Below are positions 1-8,874 of a DNA stretch of 64,000 bases, in pieces; position 1 is the first letter of the stretch; each line of letters begins with the position of its first letter. Under the pieces are notes generated by a model. That model searched no databases. It saw only the letters and a program-made list of their open reading frames with translations, and had not been told where the DNA came from. Source of the DNA: Ascidiaceihabitans donghaensis (lineage in GTDB: Bacteria > Pseudomonadota > Alphaproteobacteria > Rhodobacterales > Rhodobacteraceae); the NCBI RefSeq assembly GCF_900302465.1, contig NZ_OMOR01000001.1, positions 2,604,001 through 2,668,000 of the forward strand, written 5' to 3'. Both the position numbers and the translations under genes were made by a program.

Positions 1-45
1 AACAATCAGCACCAGCCCGAGGGCCAGAAGAACCACCCCGATCAT
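1..45 (-). CDS. DUF2065 (YjeT-like) small membrane protein, partial
   Basis: Only the first 15 codons lie inside the window; the gene runs off the left edge. The ATG overlaps the hflC stop in an ATGA arrangement, so it is the next gene of the hflK-hflC operon. The visible residues (MIGVVLLALGLVLIV) are entirely hydrophobic and match the start of the small DUF2065/YjeT family, which commonly follows hflC. A signal peptide of a DegP-type protease, another usual neighbour, cannot be excluded from 15 residues. Confidence 0.5.
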   Translation of the reverse strand, partial: MIGVVLLALGLVLIV

Positions 46-926
46 TCGGAGGCGCGGCCCGTGTCGCTTTGCAAGTAGTTGAAAAACTCGCTGTCAGGGG
101 ACATGACCATAGTGGAATTGGCCCCTTTCAGAGAATTTTCATAAGCCGTCAAAGACCGGTAGAATTCAAAGAACTCAGCGTCTTGGCCATAGGCTTCTGC
201 AAAAATTCTGTTCCGTTCGGCATCGGCCTCACCTTCGATGATGCGGGCATCACGACGGGCTTCGGACAGAATTTCTTCGTAGGTCCGGTCCGCTTGGGCC
301 GTCACACGCTGCGCCGCTTCACGTCCACGGGCACGTTCGTCCGTGGCTTCGCGATCCCGTTCCGCGATCATCCGCTGCAACGTCGCGTCGAAGTTCTGCA
401 AAGGAAGGTTTGTTTGACGCAAGCGCACATCCACAATGCTCAGACCCAAAGCGGATGCACGGCTGTTGGCCTGATCTCGGATCAAGTTCATCAAGGCAGA
501 GCGCTCAGGAGACAGGATTGTATTGGATGTCACGCCACGCGAACCCAATACGGTCCGGATCTGCGAATTCAAAATACCCTGCAACTGAACGGCGGCTTCG
601 CGTTCACCACCCGCACCCAAAGCTTGGCGGAACTGGCGAATGTTGGCGATGCGGTACAAAACAAACGCGTCAACTTCCAAACGGCGTTCATCGGCAGGCG
701 TGACTTCGATTAAATCCGTTTCTACGGACAAAATTCGGTCTTCGTAGCGTACAACTTCGTCCAGAAGCGGTACTTTAAAGCCCAAACCGGGTTCGGTGAT
801 TTCCTGTTTGATTTGACCAAAACGCAAAACCAGAACTTTTTCGCGTTCATCCACGATGAACAGGGAAGACAAGACACCGACAGCAATCAGCACGACAATC
901 GGTAGCAAAAATGTAGTGTTGCGCAT
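42..926 (-). CDS. hflC: HflC, SPFH/band 7 modulator of FtsH protease
   Basis: 294 residues. HflC and HflK form a large membrane complex that encloses and modulates the AAA protease FtsH. One N-terminal membrane anchor (about residues 6-24) precedes an SPFH/band 7 domain with the usual 'VDEREKVLVLRFG' entry and the 'PLLDEVVRYEDRIL' segment. A long charged helical region rich in Glu, Arg and Ala (about 190-260) is the coiled coil that builds the cage. The start codon overlaps the hflK stop by one base (TGATG), so the two are translationally coupled. Length is normal for the family. Confidence 0.95.
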   Translation of the reverse strand: MRNTTFLLPIVVLIAVGVLSSLFIVDEREKVLVLRFGQIKQEITEPGLGFKVPLLDEVVRYEDRILSVETDLIEVTPADERRLEVDAFVLYRIANIRQFRQALGAGGEREAAVQLQGILNSQIRTVLGSRGVTSNTILSPERSALMNLIRDQANSRASALGLSIVDVRLRQTNLPLQNFDATLQRMIAERDREATDERARGREAAQRVTAQADRTYEEILSEARRDARIIEGEADAERNRIFAEAYGQDAEFFEFYRSLTAYENSLKGANSTMVMSPDSEFFNYLQSDTGRASE

Positions 927-2146
927 CAGTTCGACCCTCCACGACGTAGTTCATTCAATGGCAGGTATGGCACAACCCCGCTGCCACCGCCGCCACCTGT
1001 GTCTTCAAGAATAATCTTGTCCACATCGCCAAGGACTTTTTCCATGGTTTCAAGGTACAAGCGTTTGCGTGTGACCTCGGGGGCGGCTTTGTATTCCTGC
1101 AATACAGCGACAAAACGGCTTGCTTCACCCACAGCGTCGTTGACGACACGGGCGCGGTAGCCTTCAGCGGCTTCCAAAAGCTGCGCGGATTCACCACGCG
1201 CTTCGGCGGTGCGCCGGTTTGCATAAGCATCCGCCTGACGTTCCAGACGGTCGCGTTCCTGTTCCGCGGCCTGAACATCCCGGAACGCGTCCACAACGGA
1301 CACCACGGATGTGTTGCCTGCCACGTCCTGAACCTGAACCGATTGCTCTGGCGGGTCGACTTTTTTGACGTTCACACGCAGCACGTTGATGCCTGTCTTG
1401 CGGTTATCAAGGGTCGTTTGGATCAAAACCTGAACGTTTTGTTCCACCTGACCACGATCACGCGACAGGATTGGCGCCAGTTCGGATTGGGCAATCACTT
1501 CGCGCATTGCGGCCTCGGCAATCGCGACGACCGACGATTCCGGATCGCGCAACGAGAATTTGAAATCTTTAGCGTTCTTGACGTTCCAAACAACTTCAAA
1601 GTCGATGTCGACGATGTTTTCATCCGTTGTCAGCATCAAGCCCTGATTGCCGCCCACGCCGATGGTTTCGGTGCGGTTGGTGGTCACATTGAACACTTCC
1701 GCTTTGACCAGTGGCCAAGGCGCAAAGTTCAGACCCTCTGTGCCGATGGCGGAAAATTCACCCAGAAACAGTTCGATCGACTGCTGTTCTGGACGCACAG
1801 TATAGAAGCTGGACAGCCCCCAAAGAACGACGGCTGCCACAGCGCCAAGGCCAATCGTGCCGCGTGTCAGAGCAGGACCACCGCCGCCACCTGCACCGCG
1901 ACCGCCACCTGAATTGCCACCGCCACGGCCGCCCATCAGGACGCGCAACTGTTCTTGGCCTTTTTTCATCAGCTCATCAATTTCAGGGATTTGCGGCCCC
2001 TCGCCTTCGGGCCCACGGCCCCCGTTGTTGCCACCGCCATTGTTGCCGCCGTTGTTACGACCACCACCATTGTTGCCGCGATTGCCGCCAGAGTTGCCCC
2101 CTGAATTGCCGCCGCCGCCCCAAGGACCGCCTGAATTGCCAGCCAT
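926..2146 (-). CDS. hflK: HflK, SPFH/band 7 modulator of FtsH protease
   Basis: 406 residues from the ATG at 2146; a longer in-frame start at 2164 is less likely. The first 75 or so residues are very rich in Gly and Asn (NGG and GG repeats), an extended version of the Gly-rich cytoplasmic N-terminus seen in many HflK proteins. A membrane segment at about 96-116 leads into the SPFH domain (starting near 'TVRPEQQSIELFLGEF') and a C-terminal coiled coil. It is the first gene of hflK-hflC in this window, partner of HflC in the FtsH-associated complex. Confidence 0.95.
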   Translation of the reverse strand: MAGNSGGPWGGGGNSGGNSGGNRGNNGGGRNNGGNNGGGNNGGRGPEGEGPQIPEIDELMKKGQEQLRVLMGGRGGGNSGGGRGAGGGGGPALTRGTIGLGAVAAVVLWGLSSFYTVRPEQQSIELFLGEFSAIGTEGLNFAPWPLVKAEVFNVTTNRTETIGVGGNQGLMLTTDENIVDIDFEVVWNVKNAKDFKFSLRDPESSVVAIAEAAMREVIAQSELAPILSRDRGQVEQNVQVLIQTTLDNRKTGINVLRVNVKKVDPPEQSVQVQDVAGNTSVVSVVDAFRDVQAAEQERDRLERQADAYANRRTAEARGESAQLLEAAEGYRARVVNDAVGEASRFVAVLQEYKAAPEVTRKRLYLETMEKVLGDVDKIILEDTGGGGGSGVVPYLPLNELRRGGSN

Positions 2147-2273
2147 ATGTTGTTCTTCCCTCATACTTTGCCGAGATTGCGTACGATATACACGCTGGCC
2201 CCGACGTCCAGTGAATTGCTACGTAGTACCTGTGCTTTCATGCCAAGAAATCAAGCCGCCCGCCCCTTGGTTT

Positions 2274-3635
2274 TCATCCCACAACCCGTGTCGGGGTCTT
2301 CATCGTCACAATTTCTTCCGACATTGTCGGGTGAACAGCCACTGTACGGTCAAAATCCTCTTTTGTGGCGCCCATTTTGACGGCGATCCCCGCCAGTTGG
2401 ATCATTTCACCAGCCGCCGGTGCGACGATGTGACAACCCAAGACCTTACGCGTGGCCTGAGACACCACCAGTTTCATCAACACGCGGTCCGGTTGTCCGG
2501 CAAAGGACGATTGCATCGGCTTGAATGTCGTTGAATAGATTTCAACACGTTCCAGGGCTGCGGCCTCTTCTTCGCCCATGCCAACTGTGCCCATTTCGGG
2601 CTGCGTAAAGATGGCTGACGGAATCAAATCATGGTCAACGGGGGTCGGATTGCTTTTGAAGACTGTTTCGACAAATGCCATGCCTTCGCGGATCGCAACC
2701 GGCGTCAGGTTGACGCGGTTGGTGACGTCACCGATGGCGTAGATCGACGGCACTGCCGTTTGTGAATAGGGCGTCACCTCAACGGCACCGCCTTTGTCCA
2801 AAGCAACGCCCAGCGCTTCTAGGCCCAGACCATCCGTGTTGGGTGCGCGGCCCGTCGCAAACAGCACTTGGTCAAACAAAGCCTCGTCACCATTGGTCGA
2901 TTTGACCCAAATGCCGCCCTCGCGCTTTTCCATTTCCGCGACATTGGTGTTCACTTGCAGATCAATGCCTTTTTCGATCATCTGCTCGGCAACCAACCCA
3001 CGGGCTTCATCGTCAAAACCGCGCAAAATCTGATCCCCACGATAGAATTGGGTCACTTTTGTGCCCAACCCATTCAACACCCCTGCAAATTCGGATGCGA
3101 TGTATCCACCGCCGACAATCAGGATCGACTTGGGCAATTCGGGAAGATCGAACAAATCGTCAGACACGATACCAAGGTCCGCACCCGGCATATCGGGACG
3201 TGTTGGGCGCCCACCTACTGCGACCAGAATGTGTTTGGCAGTTTTTTCGGTTCCATCGGCCAGTACAACAGTATGCGCGTCTTTGACTGTGGCGCGTTGA
3301 TCAAACGTTTCCACGCCGGAATTGGCCAGCAAACGGCGGTAGATGCCTTCCAGACGGTCCAGTTCCGCGTGCAGTTTGACCTTGAATCGGTCCCAGTTGA
3401 AATCGCCCAAAGTGACATCCCAACCATAAGCGCCTGCTTCCGCTTCGATCCCGGCATAGCCGGACGCGAACACCATGAGCTTTTTGGGCACACAGCCGCG
3501 AATAACACAGGTGCCGCCATACCTGCTTTCTTCCGCCAATCCGACTTTTGCGCCATTTTCTCCGGCCGCCACACGGGCCGCACGCACGCCCCCTGATCCG
3601 CCACCAATGACGAAAAGATCAAAATCAAAGTTCAT
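2274..3635 (-). CDS. gor: Glutathione-disulfide reductase
   Basis: 453 residues from the ATG at 3635, which puts the FAD-binding 'GGGSGGVRAAR' motif at the N-terminus as in homologues; the longer frame to 3665 adds no conserved sequence. The enzyme reduces oxidised glutathione with NADPH. The redox-active disulfide lies in 'GGTCVIRGCVPKK', the NADPH-binding motif in 'IVGGGYIASEF', and the C-terminal 'HPTMSEE' carries the catalytic His-Glu pair of the dimer interface. The CVIRGC spacing and the absence of dihydrolipoamide dehydrogenase features favour Gor over other pyridine nucleotide-disulfide oxidoreductases. It follows rpiA in the same direction. Confidence 0.93.
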   Translation of the reverse strand: MNFDFDLFVIGGGSGGVRAARVAAGENGAKVGLAEESRYGGTCVIRGCVPKKLMVFASGYAGIEAEAGAYGWDVTLGDFNWDRFKVKLHAELDRLEGIYRRLLANSGVETFDQRATVKDAHTVVLADGTEKTAKHILVAVGGRPTRPDMPGADLGIVSDDLFDLPELPKSILIVGGGYIASEFAGVLNGLGTKVTQFYRGDQILRGFDDEARGLVAEQMIEKGIDLQVNTNVAEMEKREGGIWVKSTNGDEALFDQVLFATGRAPNTDGLGLEALGVALDKGGAVEVTPYSQTAVPSIYAIGDVTNRVNLTPVAIREGMAFVETVFKSNPTPVDHDLIPSAIFTQPEMGTVGMGEEEAAALERVEIYSTTFKPMQSSFAGQPDRVLMKLVVSQATRKVLGCHIVAPAAGEMIQLAGIAVKMGATKEDFDRTVAVHPTMSEEIVTMKTPTRVVG

Positions 3636-3724
3636 GTTCAGGGTCCTACTTCTAGATAAATTCAAGCTGACGGAAGGCGTTTAGGTGCATCCGGCGTGCC
3701 AGCAAAACGATTGCGTTCCATAAA

Positions 3725-4513
3725 TCAGTCCGCCAAATCGGAAAACAGATTGTCGCTTTCTACAAAGTCGAGCCGATCCGTTTCCACAGTACCTTCATTG
3801 ATGTCGCGCACTTCCACGCGTCCGTCACCATAGCCGATGACAACGGCGTCACAGATATCGATAAACAATCCGTTTTCAACCACCCCCGGCATCTGGTTGA
3901 TCACCATAGAGAGCTGACGGGCGTTGCCAATGCGGTTCAGATGCAGGTCCAGAATGTGGTTGCCTTCGTCGGTGATAAAGGGCCTGTCGCCGTTCATTCG
4001 CAGGGTCGCTTGTCGGCCCAAAACATCCATGGAAATAAGAGTTTCTTCGATCAGGGCCTGCGTGGTCTGCCAGCCGAACGGGATGACCTCTATGGGCAGG
4101 GGAAACGCCCCCAAAGTTTCGACTTCTTTTCCGACGTCGGCGATCACGACCATTTGATCGGATGCCGTGGCTACGATCTTCTCTTGCAGCAACGCACCGC
4201 CGCCGCCCTTGATCAAATTCAGGTCGCCATCAAATTCATCCGCACCATCAATGGTCAGGTCCAGCCATTTGGCTTCATCCAACGAAATAACCTCGATACC
4301 AACTTCACGGGCCAATTGGGCGGTACGGGTAGAGGTGGGTACGCCTTTGATCTTGAGGCCATCGTTTTTGACCTGATCGCCCAGACAACGCACCAGCCAG
4401 GCCGCTGTTGATCCGGTTCCAAGCCCCACCCGCATACCATCTTCAACATAGTCGGCCGCGCGTTTGGCAGCGACAAATTTGGCCTTGTCGATGGGCGATA
4501 GTTCTCCGGACAT
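3725..4513 (-). CDS. rpiA: Ribose-5-phosphate isomerase A
   Basis: 262 residues starting at the ATG at 4513 (MSGELSP). RpiA interconverts ribose 5-phosphate and ribulose 5-phosphate in the pentose phosphate pathway. The phosphate-binding 'GLGTGSTA', the active-site 'DGADEFD' and the 'KGGGGAL' loop are all present and in order. The C-terminal tail after 'IGYGDGRVEVR' is about 30 residues longer and more acidic than in E. coli RpiA, as is common in alphaproteobacteria. gor follows 89 bases downstream on the same strand, and a divergent promoter region of about 220 bases separates it from the GST gene. Confidence 0.95.
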   Translation of the reverse strand: MSGELSPIDKAKFVAAKRAADYVEDGMRVGLGTGSTAAWLVRCLGDQVKNDGLKIKGVPTSTRTAQLAREVGIEVISLDEAKWLDLTIDGADEFDGDLNLIKGGGGALLQEKIVATASDQMVVIADVGKEVETLGAFPLPIEVIPFGWQTTQALIEETLISMDVLGRQATLRMNGDRPFITDEGNHILDLHLNRIGNARQLSMVINQMPGVVENGLFIDICDAVVIGYGDGRVEVRDINEGTVETDRLDFVESDNLFSDLAD

Positions 4514-4736
4514 GTGCCGACTCCCCTGAGTGTATTTGAAAACCTTATAGAAAACCGCGCCCCTGCTGGCGAGGGTAAAGACCACCCTGCGCGTCACAGC
4601 CTTTGCGCGACGAGATGCGTCTTTCTAATCCCAAATACTCAAACGAACCCTAACACGCGCTGCAAACGTCTTAATCAAGGCACACCCCGTCGCAAAGCGT
4701 CCAATAACACAGGCACAATCACTTTATGCATACCTC

Positions 4737-5435
4737 ATGAGCTACATCTTACACTATGCCCCCGACAATGCGTCACTGATCATCCGCATGGCCCTTGAAC
4801 GGTTGGGTGTCGATTACGACACCGTATTGGTGGACCGCAGCACAGCAGCGCAACGCAGTGATGCCTATCTGAAGATCAACCCAAACGGGCTTATTCCAAC
4901 GCTTGAAACCCCGCAGGGGCCCATTTTTGAAACGGGTGCGATCTTGTTGTGGTTGACCGACACACACGGCACCATCGGCCCCGCCCCCGATGATCCGGCG
5001 CGCGGCGCGTTCCTGAAATGGCTGTTCTATTTGTCGAACACGGTGCACCCTGCCCTGCGCATGACGTTCTACCCTGAAAAATACATCGAGGGCGCGGCAG
5101 GCCAATCCGCTTTGCGTCTCGGGCTGCAAAGGGCACTTGTGGCGCAGTTCCAGACGTTAAATACGGTTGCGGACACGCCGCACAACTGGCTGGGACAAGA
5201 CCCCCCCGGAGCACTTGATTACTATCTTGGCGCCCTGCTGCGCTGGCCTGCGTTGTATCCGAATGACACAGACCGGTCGTGGTTTCGTCTGGCAGACTAT
5301 CCGAACCTGAACGCGCTGTGCGCCCGCCTTGAACAGCGACCCGAAGTGCGCATTCTGCAGGACACCGAAGGTTTGGGGTCTCAGCCCTTTACTGCACCTC
5401 GTCCCGCCACACCAAAACACGGAAGCGCCCTTTAA
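4737..5435 (+). CDS. Glutathione S-transferase family protein
   Basis: 232 residues with the two-domain GST architecture. An N-terminal thioredoxin-like domain (about 1-80) carries 'NPNGLIPTLETPQG' with the cis-proline used in glutathione binding, followed by 'ETGAILLWL'. An all-helical C-terminal domain (about 90-210) follows. The catalytic Ser/Tyr/Cys near the N-terminus is not obvious ('HYAPDNASLIIR'); Asn/Ala/Ser occupy the usual position, so the chemistry is open. Its stop is one base before the sdaA start, so the two are almost certainly co-transcribed. The substrate is unknown. Confidence 0.85.
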   Translation: MSYILHYAPDNASLIIRMALERLGVDYDTVLVDRSTAAQRSDAYLKINPNGLIPTLETPQGPIFETGAILLWLTDTHGTIGPAPDDPARGAFLKWLFYLSNTVHPALRMTFYPEKYIEGAAGQSALRLGLQRALVAQFQTLNTVADTPHNWLGQDPPGALDYYLGALLRWPALYPNDTDRSWFRLADYPNLNALCARLEQRPEVRILQDTEGLGSQPFTAPRPATPKHGSAL

Positions 5436-5436
5436 T

Positions 5437-6810
5437 ATGTTTCTATCTGTCTTCGAGATGTTCAAAGTGGGTATTGGCCCGTCCTCGTCACATACCATGG
5501 GTCCGATGGTCGCCGCCGCACGGTTTTTGGATATGATGCGGGCGTCGCCCTTTGAGTTCTCCGGTGTGCGCGCATCGCTGCACGGATCCTTGGCCTTTAC
5601 AGGTGTGGGCCACGCCACTGACCGCGCCACGATCCTGGGTCTGGCAGGCTTTTTGCCCGACACATATGACAATGACCGCGCCGAAGCTGCCCTGACGGCT
5701 TTGGGCGACACCCACACTTTAACCCCGCCTGATCTGCCGCCGTTGGCTTTTGATCCGGCAAAAGACATGATTTTTGACTACGACACCAAACTTGATGGCC
5801 ATGCCAACGGCATGATCCTGATGGCCACCGACGCCCAAGGCGATGTGACCTTGCGCGAAGTGTTCTATTCCATTGGCGGCGGGTTTGTGATGACCGAAAG
5901 CGAATTGGCAGCAGGCAAAGACACCGACGAAGGATCGCCTGTGCCCTTCCCTTTCAAATCCGCTGCAGAAATGCTGGACATGGCGGCCCAGTCCGGCAAA
6001 TCCATCGCCGCAATGAAACGCGCCAACGAAGTGTCGCGGGGCGGCGCCGACACGTTGAAAAAGGGCACTGCCCGTCTGTGGCAAGTGATGAACGATTGCA
6101 TCAATCGCGGGTTGGAGACCGATGGCATTCTGCCCGGTGGTCTGTCGGTCAAACGTCGCGCCAAAGGCATCCATGACGCTTTGCAAGCTGAACGCGGACT
6201 GAACCAACAAGCCCCCCACACCATCAACGACTGGATGAGCGTTTACGCCATGGCCGTGAACGAAGAAAACGCGGCGGGTGGACAAGTGGTCACTGCCCCG
6301 ACAAATGGGGCCGCTGGCGTTTTGCCCGCCACATTGCGCTACTACCTTGACCATGTGCCCGGCGCATCCGAGGCCCATGTGGAAGACTTCTTGTTAACCG
6401 CTGCCGCGATTGGCGGGCTGGTCAAGTTCAACGCCTCGATTTCTGGGGCAGAAGCGGGCTGTCAGGCAGAAGTGGGAAGTGCAGCCGCAATGTCCGCGGC
6501 TGGCCTGTGTGCGGCCATGGGTGGCACACCCGAACAAGTGGAAAATGCAGCTGAGATCGCGTTGGAACACCATCTGGGCATGACGTGCGACCCGGTGCGC
6601 GGCCTTGTGCAAGTGCCGTGCATCGAACGCAACGGGCTGGGTGCGATCAAAGCCGTGTCTGCGGCGTCTTTGGCCCTGCGCGGCGACGGCACCCACCTCG
6701 TGCCGCTCGATGCCTGCATCGAAACAATGCGCCAGACCGGCATGGACATGTCAGAGAAGTACAAAGAAACCTCCCTTGGGGGGCTTGCCGTCAACGTCCC
6801 CAATTGCTGA
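5437..6810 (+). CDS. sdaA: L-serine ammonia-lyase (single chain, iron-sulfur type)
   Basis: 457 residues from the ATG at 5437, one base after the GST stop. The enzyme deaminates L-serine to pyruvate using a [4Fe-4S] cluster. The N-terminal beta domain begins with the diagnostic '[15 protein letters not shown]'. The alpha domain contains '[13 protein letters not shown]', '[14 protein letters not shown]', '[18 protein letters not shown]' and the C-terminal conserved Lys/Thr/Ser region, with Cys residues placed for the cluster. Fused alpha and beta domains are the usual proteobacterial form. A glutathione-transferase gene immediately upstream is unusual but its functional link is unclear. Confidence 0.95.
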   Translation: MFLSVFEMFKVGIGPSSSHTMGPMVAAARFLDMMRASPFEFSGVRASLHGSLAFTGVGHATDRATILGLAGFLPDTYDNDRAEAALTALGDTHTLTPPDLPPLAFDPAKDMIFDYDTKLDGHANGMILMATDAQGDVTLREVFYSIGGGFVMTESELAAGKDTDEGSPVPFPFKSAAEMLDMAAQSGKSIAAMKRANEVSRGGADTLKKGTARLWQVMNDCINRGLETDGILPGGLSVKRRAKGIHDALQAERGLNQQAPHTINDWMSVYAMAVNEENAAGGQVVTAPTNGAAGVLPATLRYYLDHVPGASEAHVEDFLLTAAAIGGLVKFNASISGAEAGCQAEVGSAAAMSAAGLCAAMGGTPEQVENAAEIALEHHLGMTCDPVRGLVQVPCIERNGLGAIKAVSAASLALRGDGTHLVPLDACIETMRQTGMDMSEKYKETSLGGLAVNVPNC

Positions 6811-6936
6811 TTTGCAACGCACGCTTCTAAAGTGACGTCCCCACTGGTTTGCGATGAAAACACGCCCTAGAGTTTGCGCAAAAGAACTGCGCAGACCATC
6901 CAAAAGCGCACAGCCAAGGCAGAGTGGGAGAGCATC

Positions 6937-7620
6937 ATGCTAAGAGCCGTCAATCAATACGGGTTCTACTGTATTCCTGAGCAATACAAAAAACGTGAAG
7001 TTTCGCGTATTTTGCTGAAGGGCGAAGTGAATGAACCCAACACGATCGCCCTGATCAGCAAGTTCGCTGGCGACGGTGACATCATTTCAGGCGGGTGCTT
7101 TATCGGGGATTTCATGCCTGCGTTAGCCCAAGCAGCAGGCAAGCGTCAGGTGCATTCGTTTGAACCAAACCCCGACAGCTTTGACGCCTCGACCACGACA
7201 CTGAAGATGAACAACATCCAGAATGTTAAACTGCACCCAGTTGCAGTGGGCGAAAAAGCAGACACATTGCACCTGCAGATTGCCTCGTTTAAGGGGCGCA
7301 TTCTGGGTGGCATGTCCACAATCGTTGAAGAAGCCGCCGAGGGCCAAACAATCGAAGTCGCGGTGACACCATTGGATGATTTGGTGCCAAAAACCCGGAA
7401 AGTGTCCGTGCTGCATCTGGATGTAGAAGGACATGAATGGCCAGCGGTTTTGGGGGCGCAGCGCATTATCGCGAAAAACACGCCCTTGCTGGTGCTGGAA
7501 GCCACCAAAGACTGGCAACACCGCGCTTACGAAGAAAAGCTCCGCGAAACGTTTCCCGATTTGAACTACACCCTTATGGGCGCAATGGAACGTAACGGGT
7601 TTTACCTGCCACAGGATTAA
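6937..7620 (+). CDS. FkbM family methyltransferase
   Basis: 227 residues. The ATG at 6937 is preceded by GTGGGAG at a good distance; an upstream in-frame TTG at 6874 would add 21 non-conserved residues. The protein is an S-adenosylmethionine-dependent methyltransferase of the FkbM type: a glycine-rich nucleotide-binding region ('DIISGGCFIGDFMPALA'), the acidic loop after 'VHSFEPNP', and the characteristic 'PLDDLV' to 'VLHLDVEGHEW' segment, followed by 'LEATKD'. No sugar or polyketide genes are nearby, so the acceptor (glycan, lipid or peptide) cannot be inferred. It is cytoplasmic, with no signal peptide. Confidence 0.85.
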   Translation: MLRAVNQYGFYCIPEQYKKREVSRILLKGEVNEPNTIALISKFAGDGDIISGGCFIGDFMPALAQAAGKRQVHSFEPNPDSFDASTTTLKMNNIQNVKLHPVAVGEKADTLHLQIASFKGRILGGMSTIVEEAAEGQTIEVAVTPLDDLVPKTRKVSVLHLDVEGHEWPAVLGAQRIIAKNTPLLVLEATKDWQHRAYEEKLRETFPDLNYTLMGAMERNGFYLPQD

Positions 7621-7956
7621 CCAACGCGGCTGTGTGTTTTCGCAACGCGCAGCCGATTGTATTGATGTTGGAAAAGACAGACCGCAATCGGGAAGTTCTG
7701 GGCGATGCGTCAAGTATAGCCCTAACGCCATCGCCTTTTCGCATAGCATATTTCCATGTTTAACCCCCATATCGTCAGTTGTTGTCGCTTCAGCCGGTAC
7801 AGGCGCGGACCGCGCTGCGCGGGTCCACACACCCGTATTCAGACAAAGCCGATAGCAAATTGACGCCATATAGCGTCACACCCTCACCAAAACATACCAC
7901 CGTGCGTTGCAAGTGCTGCGTTGCCTTACCCAAACCCGCGAACTAGGGTCCGCAGC
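7621..7956. other. Gene-free interval of about 335 bases between FkbM and DMT genes
   Basis: No convincing coding region on either strand; the open frames here are shadows or have no recognisable composition. The left end holds a GU-containing hairpin just after the FkbM stop (about 7629-7656) that could terminate or stabilise that transcript. The right end holds a short inverted repeat (7861-7878) upstream of the DMT transporter. Nothing resembling a known riboswitch or small RNA is visible. Confidence 0.5.
7861..7878. promoter_or_regulatory. Inverted repeat TGACGC-N6-GCGTCA upstream of the DMT gene
   Basis: Perfect 6-base arms (TGACGC and GCGTCA) around CATATA, about 80 bases before the start of the DMT transporter. 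The size and symmetry suit a dimeric regulator, but the cognate protein is not identified and no regulator gene is adjacent. It may be chance. Confidence 0.3.
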
Positions 7957-8874
7957 ATGACCCAAGACAAACCCCTATTAGGCGTGATCCTAATGCTCGG
8001 CTTTTGCATCGTCGCACCGGTTGGTGACGCCGTGGCGAAGCTATTGGGGGAAACCGTACCTTTGGGGCAGCTTATTCTGGTGCGATTTGCCGTTCAGGCC
8101 GTTCTTCTTATTCCGCTTGTGTTGGCGACCAAACGCGCGTGGCGCATGTCCGGAATGGTCCTGAAACTGACATTCTTGCGCACTTTACTGCACATTGCGG
8201 GCATAGGTATGATGTTTCGCGCCTTACATTATCTGCCTTTGGCCGATGCGGTGGCTATCGCATTCATTATGCCCTTTTTGATGCTGCTTTTGGGTAAATA
8301 CTACTTGGGCGAAGAAGTCGGACGCCGTCGGGTCATTGCATGTCTTGTGGGCTTTGTAGGCACTTTGTTTGTTGTGCAGCCCAGCTTTGCAGAGGTCGGA
8401 TGGCCGGCGCTTTTGCCTATGGGGGTTGCGGTGAATTTCGCAGTCTTCATGTTGGTTACGCGAAAGATCGCCAAACAGACGGACCCGATTGGACTGCAAG
8501 CCGTCAGCGGTGTGATGGCTGTTTGCATAGTGGGACCAGTGTTGTTTCTAACGCAGTCCTTTGATGTGCCTGCGTTGTCGCTCATTTCGCCGGACACGCG
8601 TGAAACGAGCCTTCTTTTTGCGATCGGTGCATTGGGCACTTTGGCACATCTGTTGATGACATGGTCTTTACGCTATGCGCCATCCGCCACACTGGCGCCG
8701 ATGCAGTATCTGGAAATTCCAATTGCGACCTTGATCGGTTTCCTGGTGTTCAAGGACCTGCCCAACAGTCTCGCCAGCATCGGCATTGTGATTACGATTG
8801 GGGCGGGTCTGTATATTGTGCTGCGCGAGCGGGCCACTGCGCGGGCTTTGGCAAATCAGCCAGCCCCTGTGTGA
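7957..8874 (+). CDS. EamA/DMT family transporter
   Basis: 305 residues from the ATG at 7957; the longer frame begins with a TTG and adds a polar leader. Ten hydrophobic segments arranged as two repeats of five are visible, the EamA-domain pattern of drug/metabolite transporters, with 'LADAVAIAFIMPFLMLLLG' in the first repeat and 'LAPMQYLEIPIATLIGFLVFKD' in the second. The pattern resembles S-adenosylmethionine, amino-acid or riboflavin exporters, and substrate prediction is not possible. Its 3' end overlaps the convergent thiN gene by 83 bases. Confidence 0.88.
   Translation: MTQDKPLLGVILMLGFCIVAPVGDAVAKLLGETVPLGQLILVRFAVQAVLLIPLVLATKRAWRMSGMVLKLTFLRTLLHIAGIGMMFRALHYLPLADAVAIAFIMPFLMLLLGKYYLGEEVGRRRVIACLVGFVGTLFVVQPSFAEVGWPALLPMGVAVNFAVFMLVTRKIAKQTDPIGLQAVSGVMAVCIVGPVLFLTQSFDVPALSLISPDTRETSLLFAIGALGTLAHLLMTWSLRYAPSATLAPMQYLEIPIATLIGFLVFKDLPNSLASIGIVITIGAGLYIVLRERATARALANQPAPV

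Noticed and set aside
1857-2534. Proline-rich open frame on the + strand
   Set aside because: It is antisense to the Gly/Asn-rich start of hflK; the Pro runs are the mirror of GGN codons, with no family resemblance.
7123-7869. 248-residue open frame on the - strand
   Set aside because: It lies antisense to the FkbM gene and has a Cys/His/Phe-rich composition typical of a non-coding frame.
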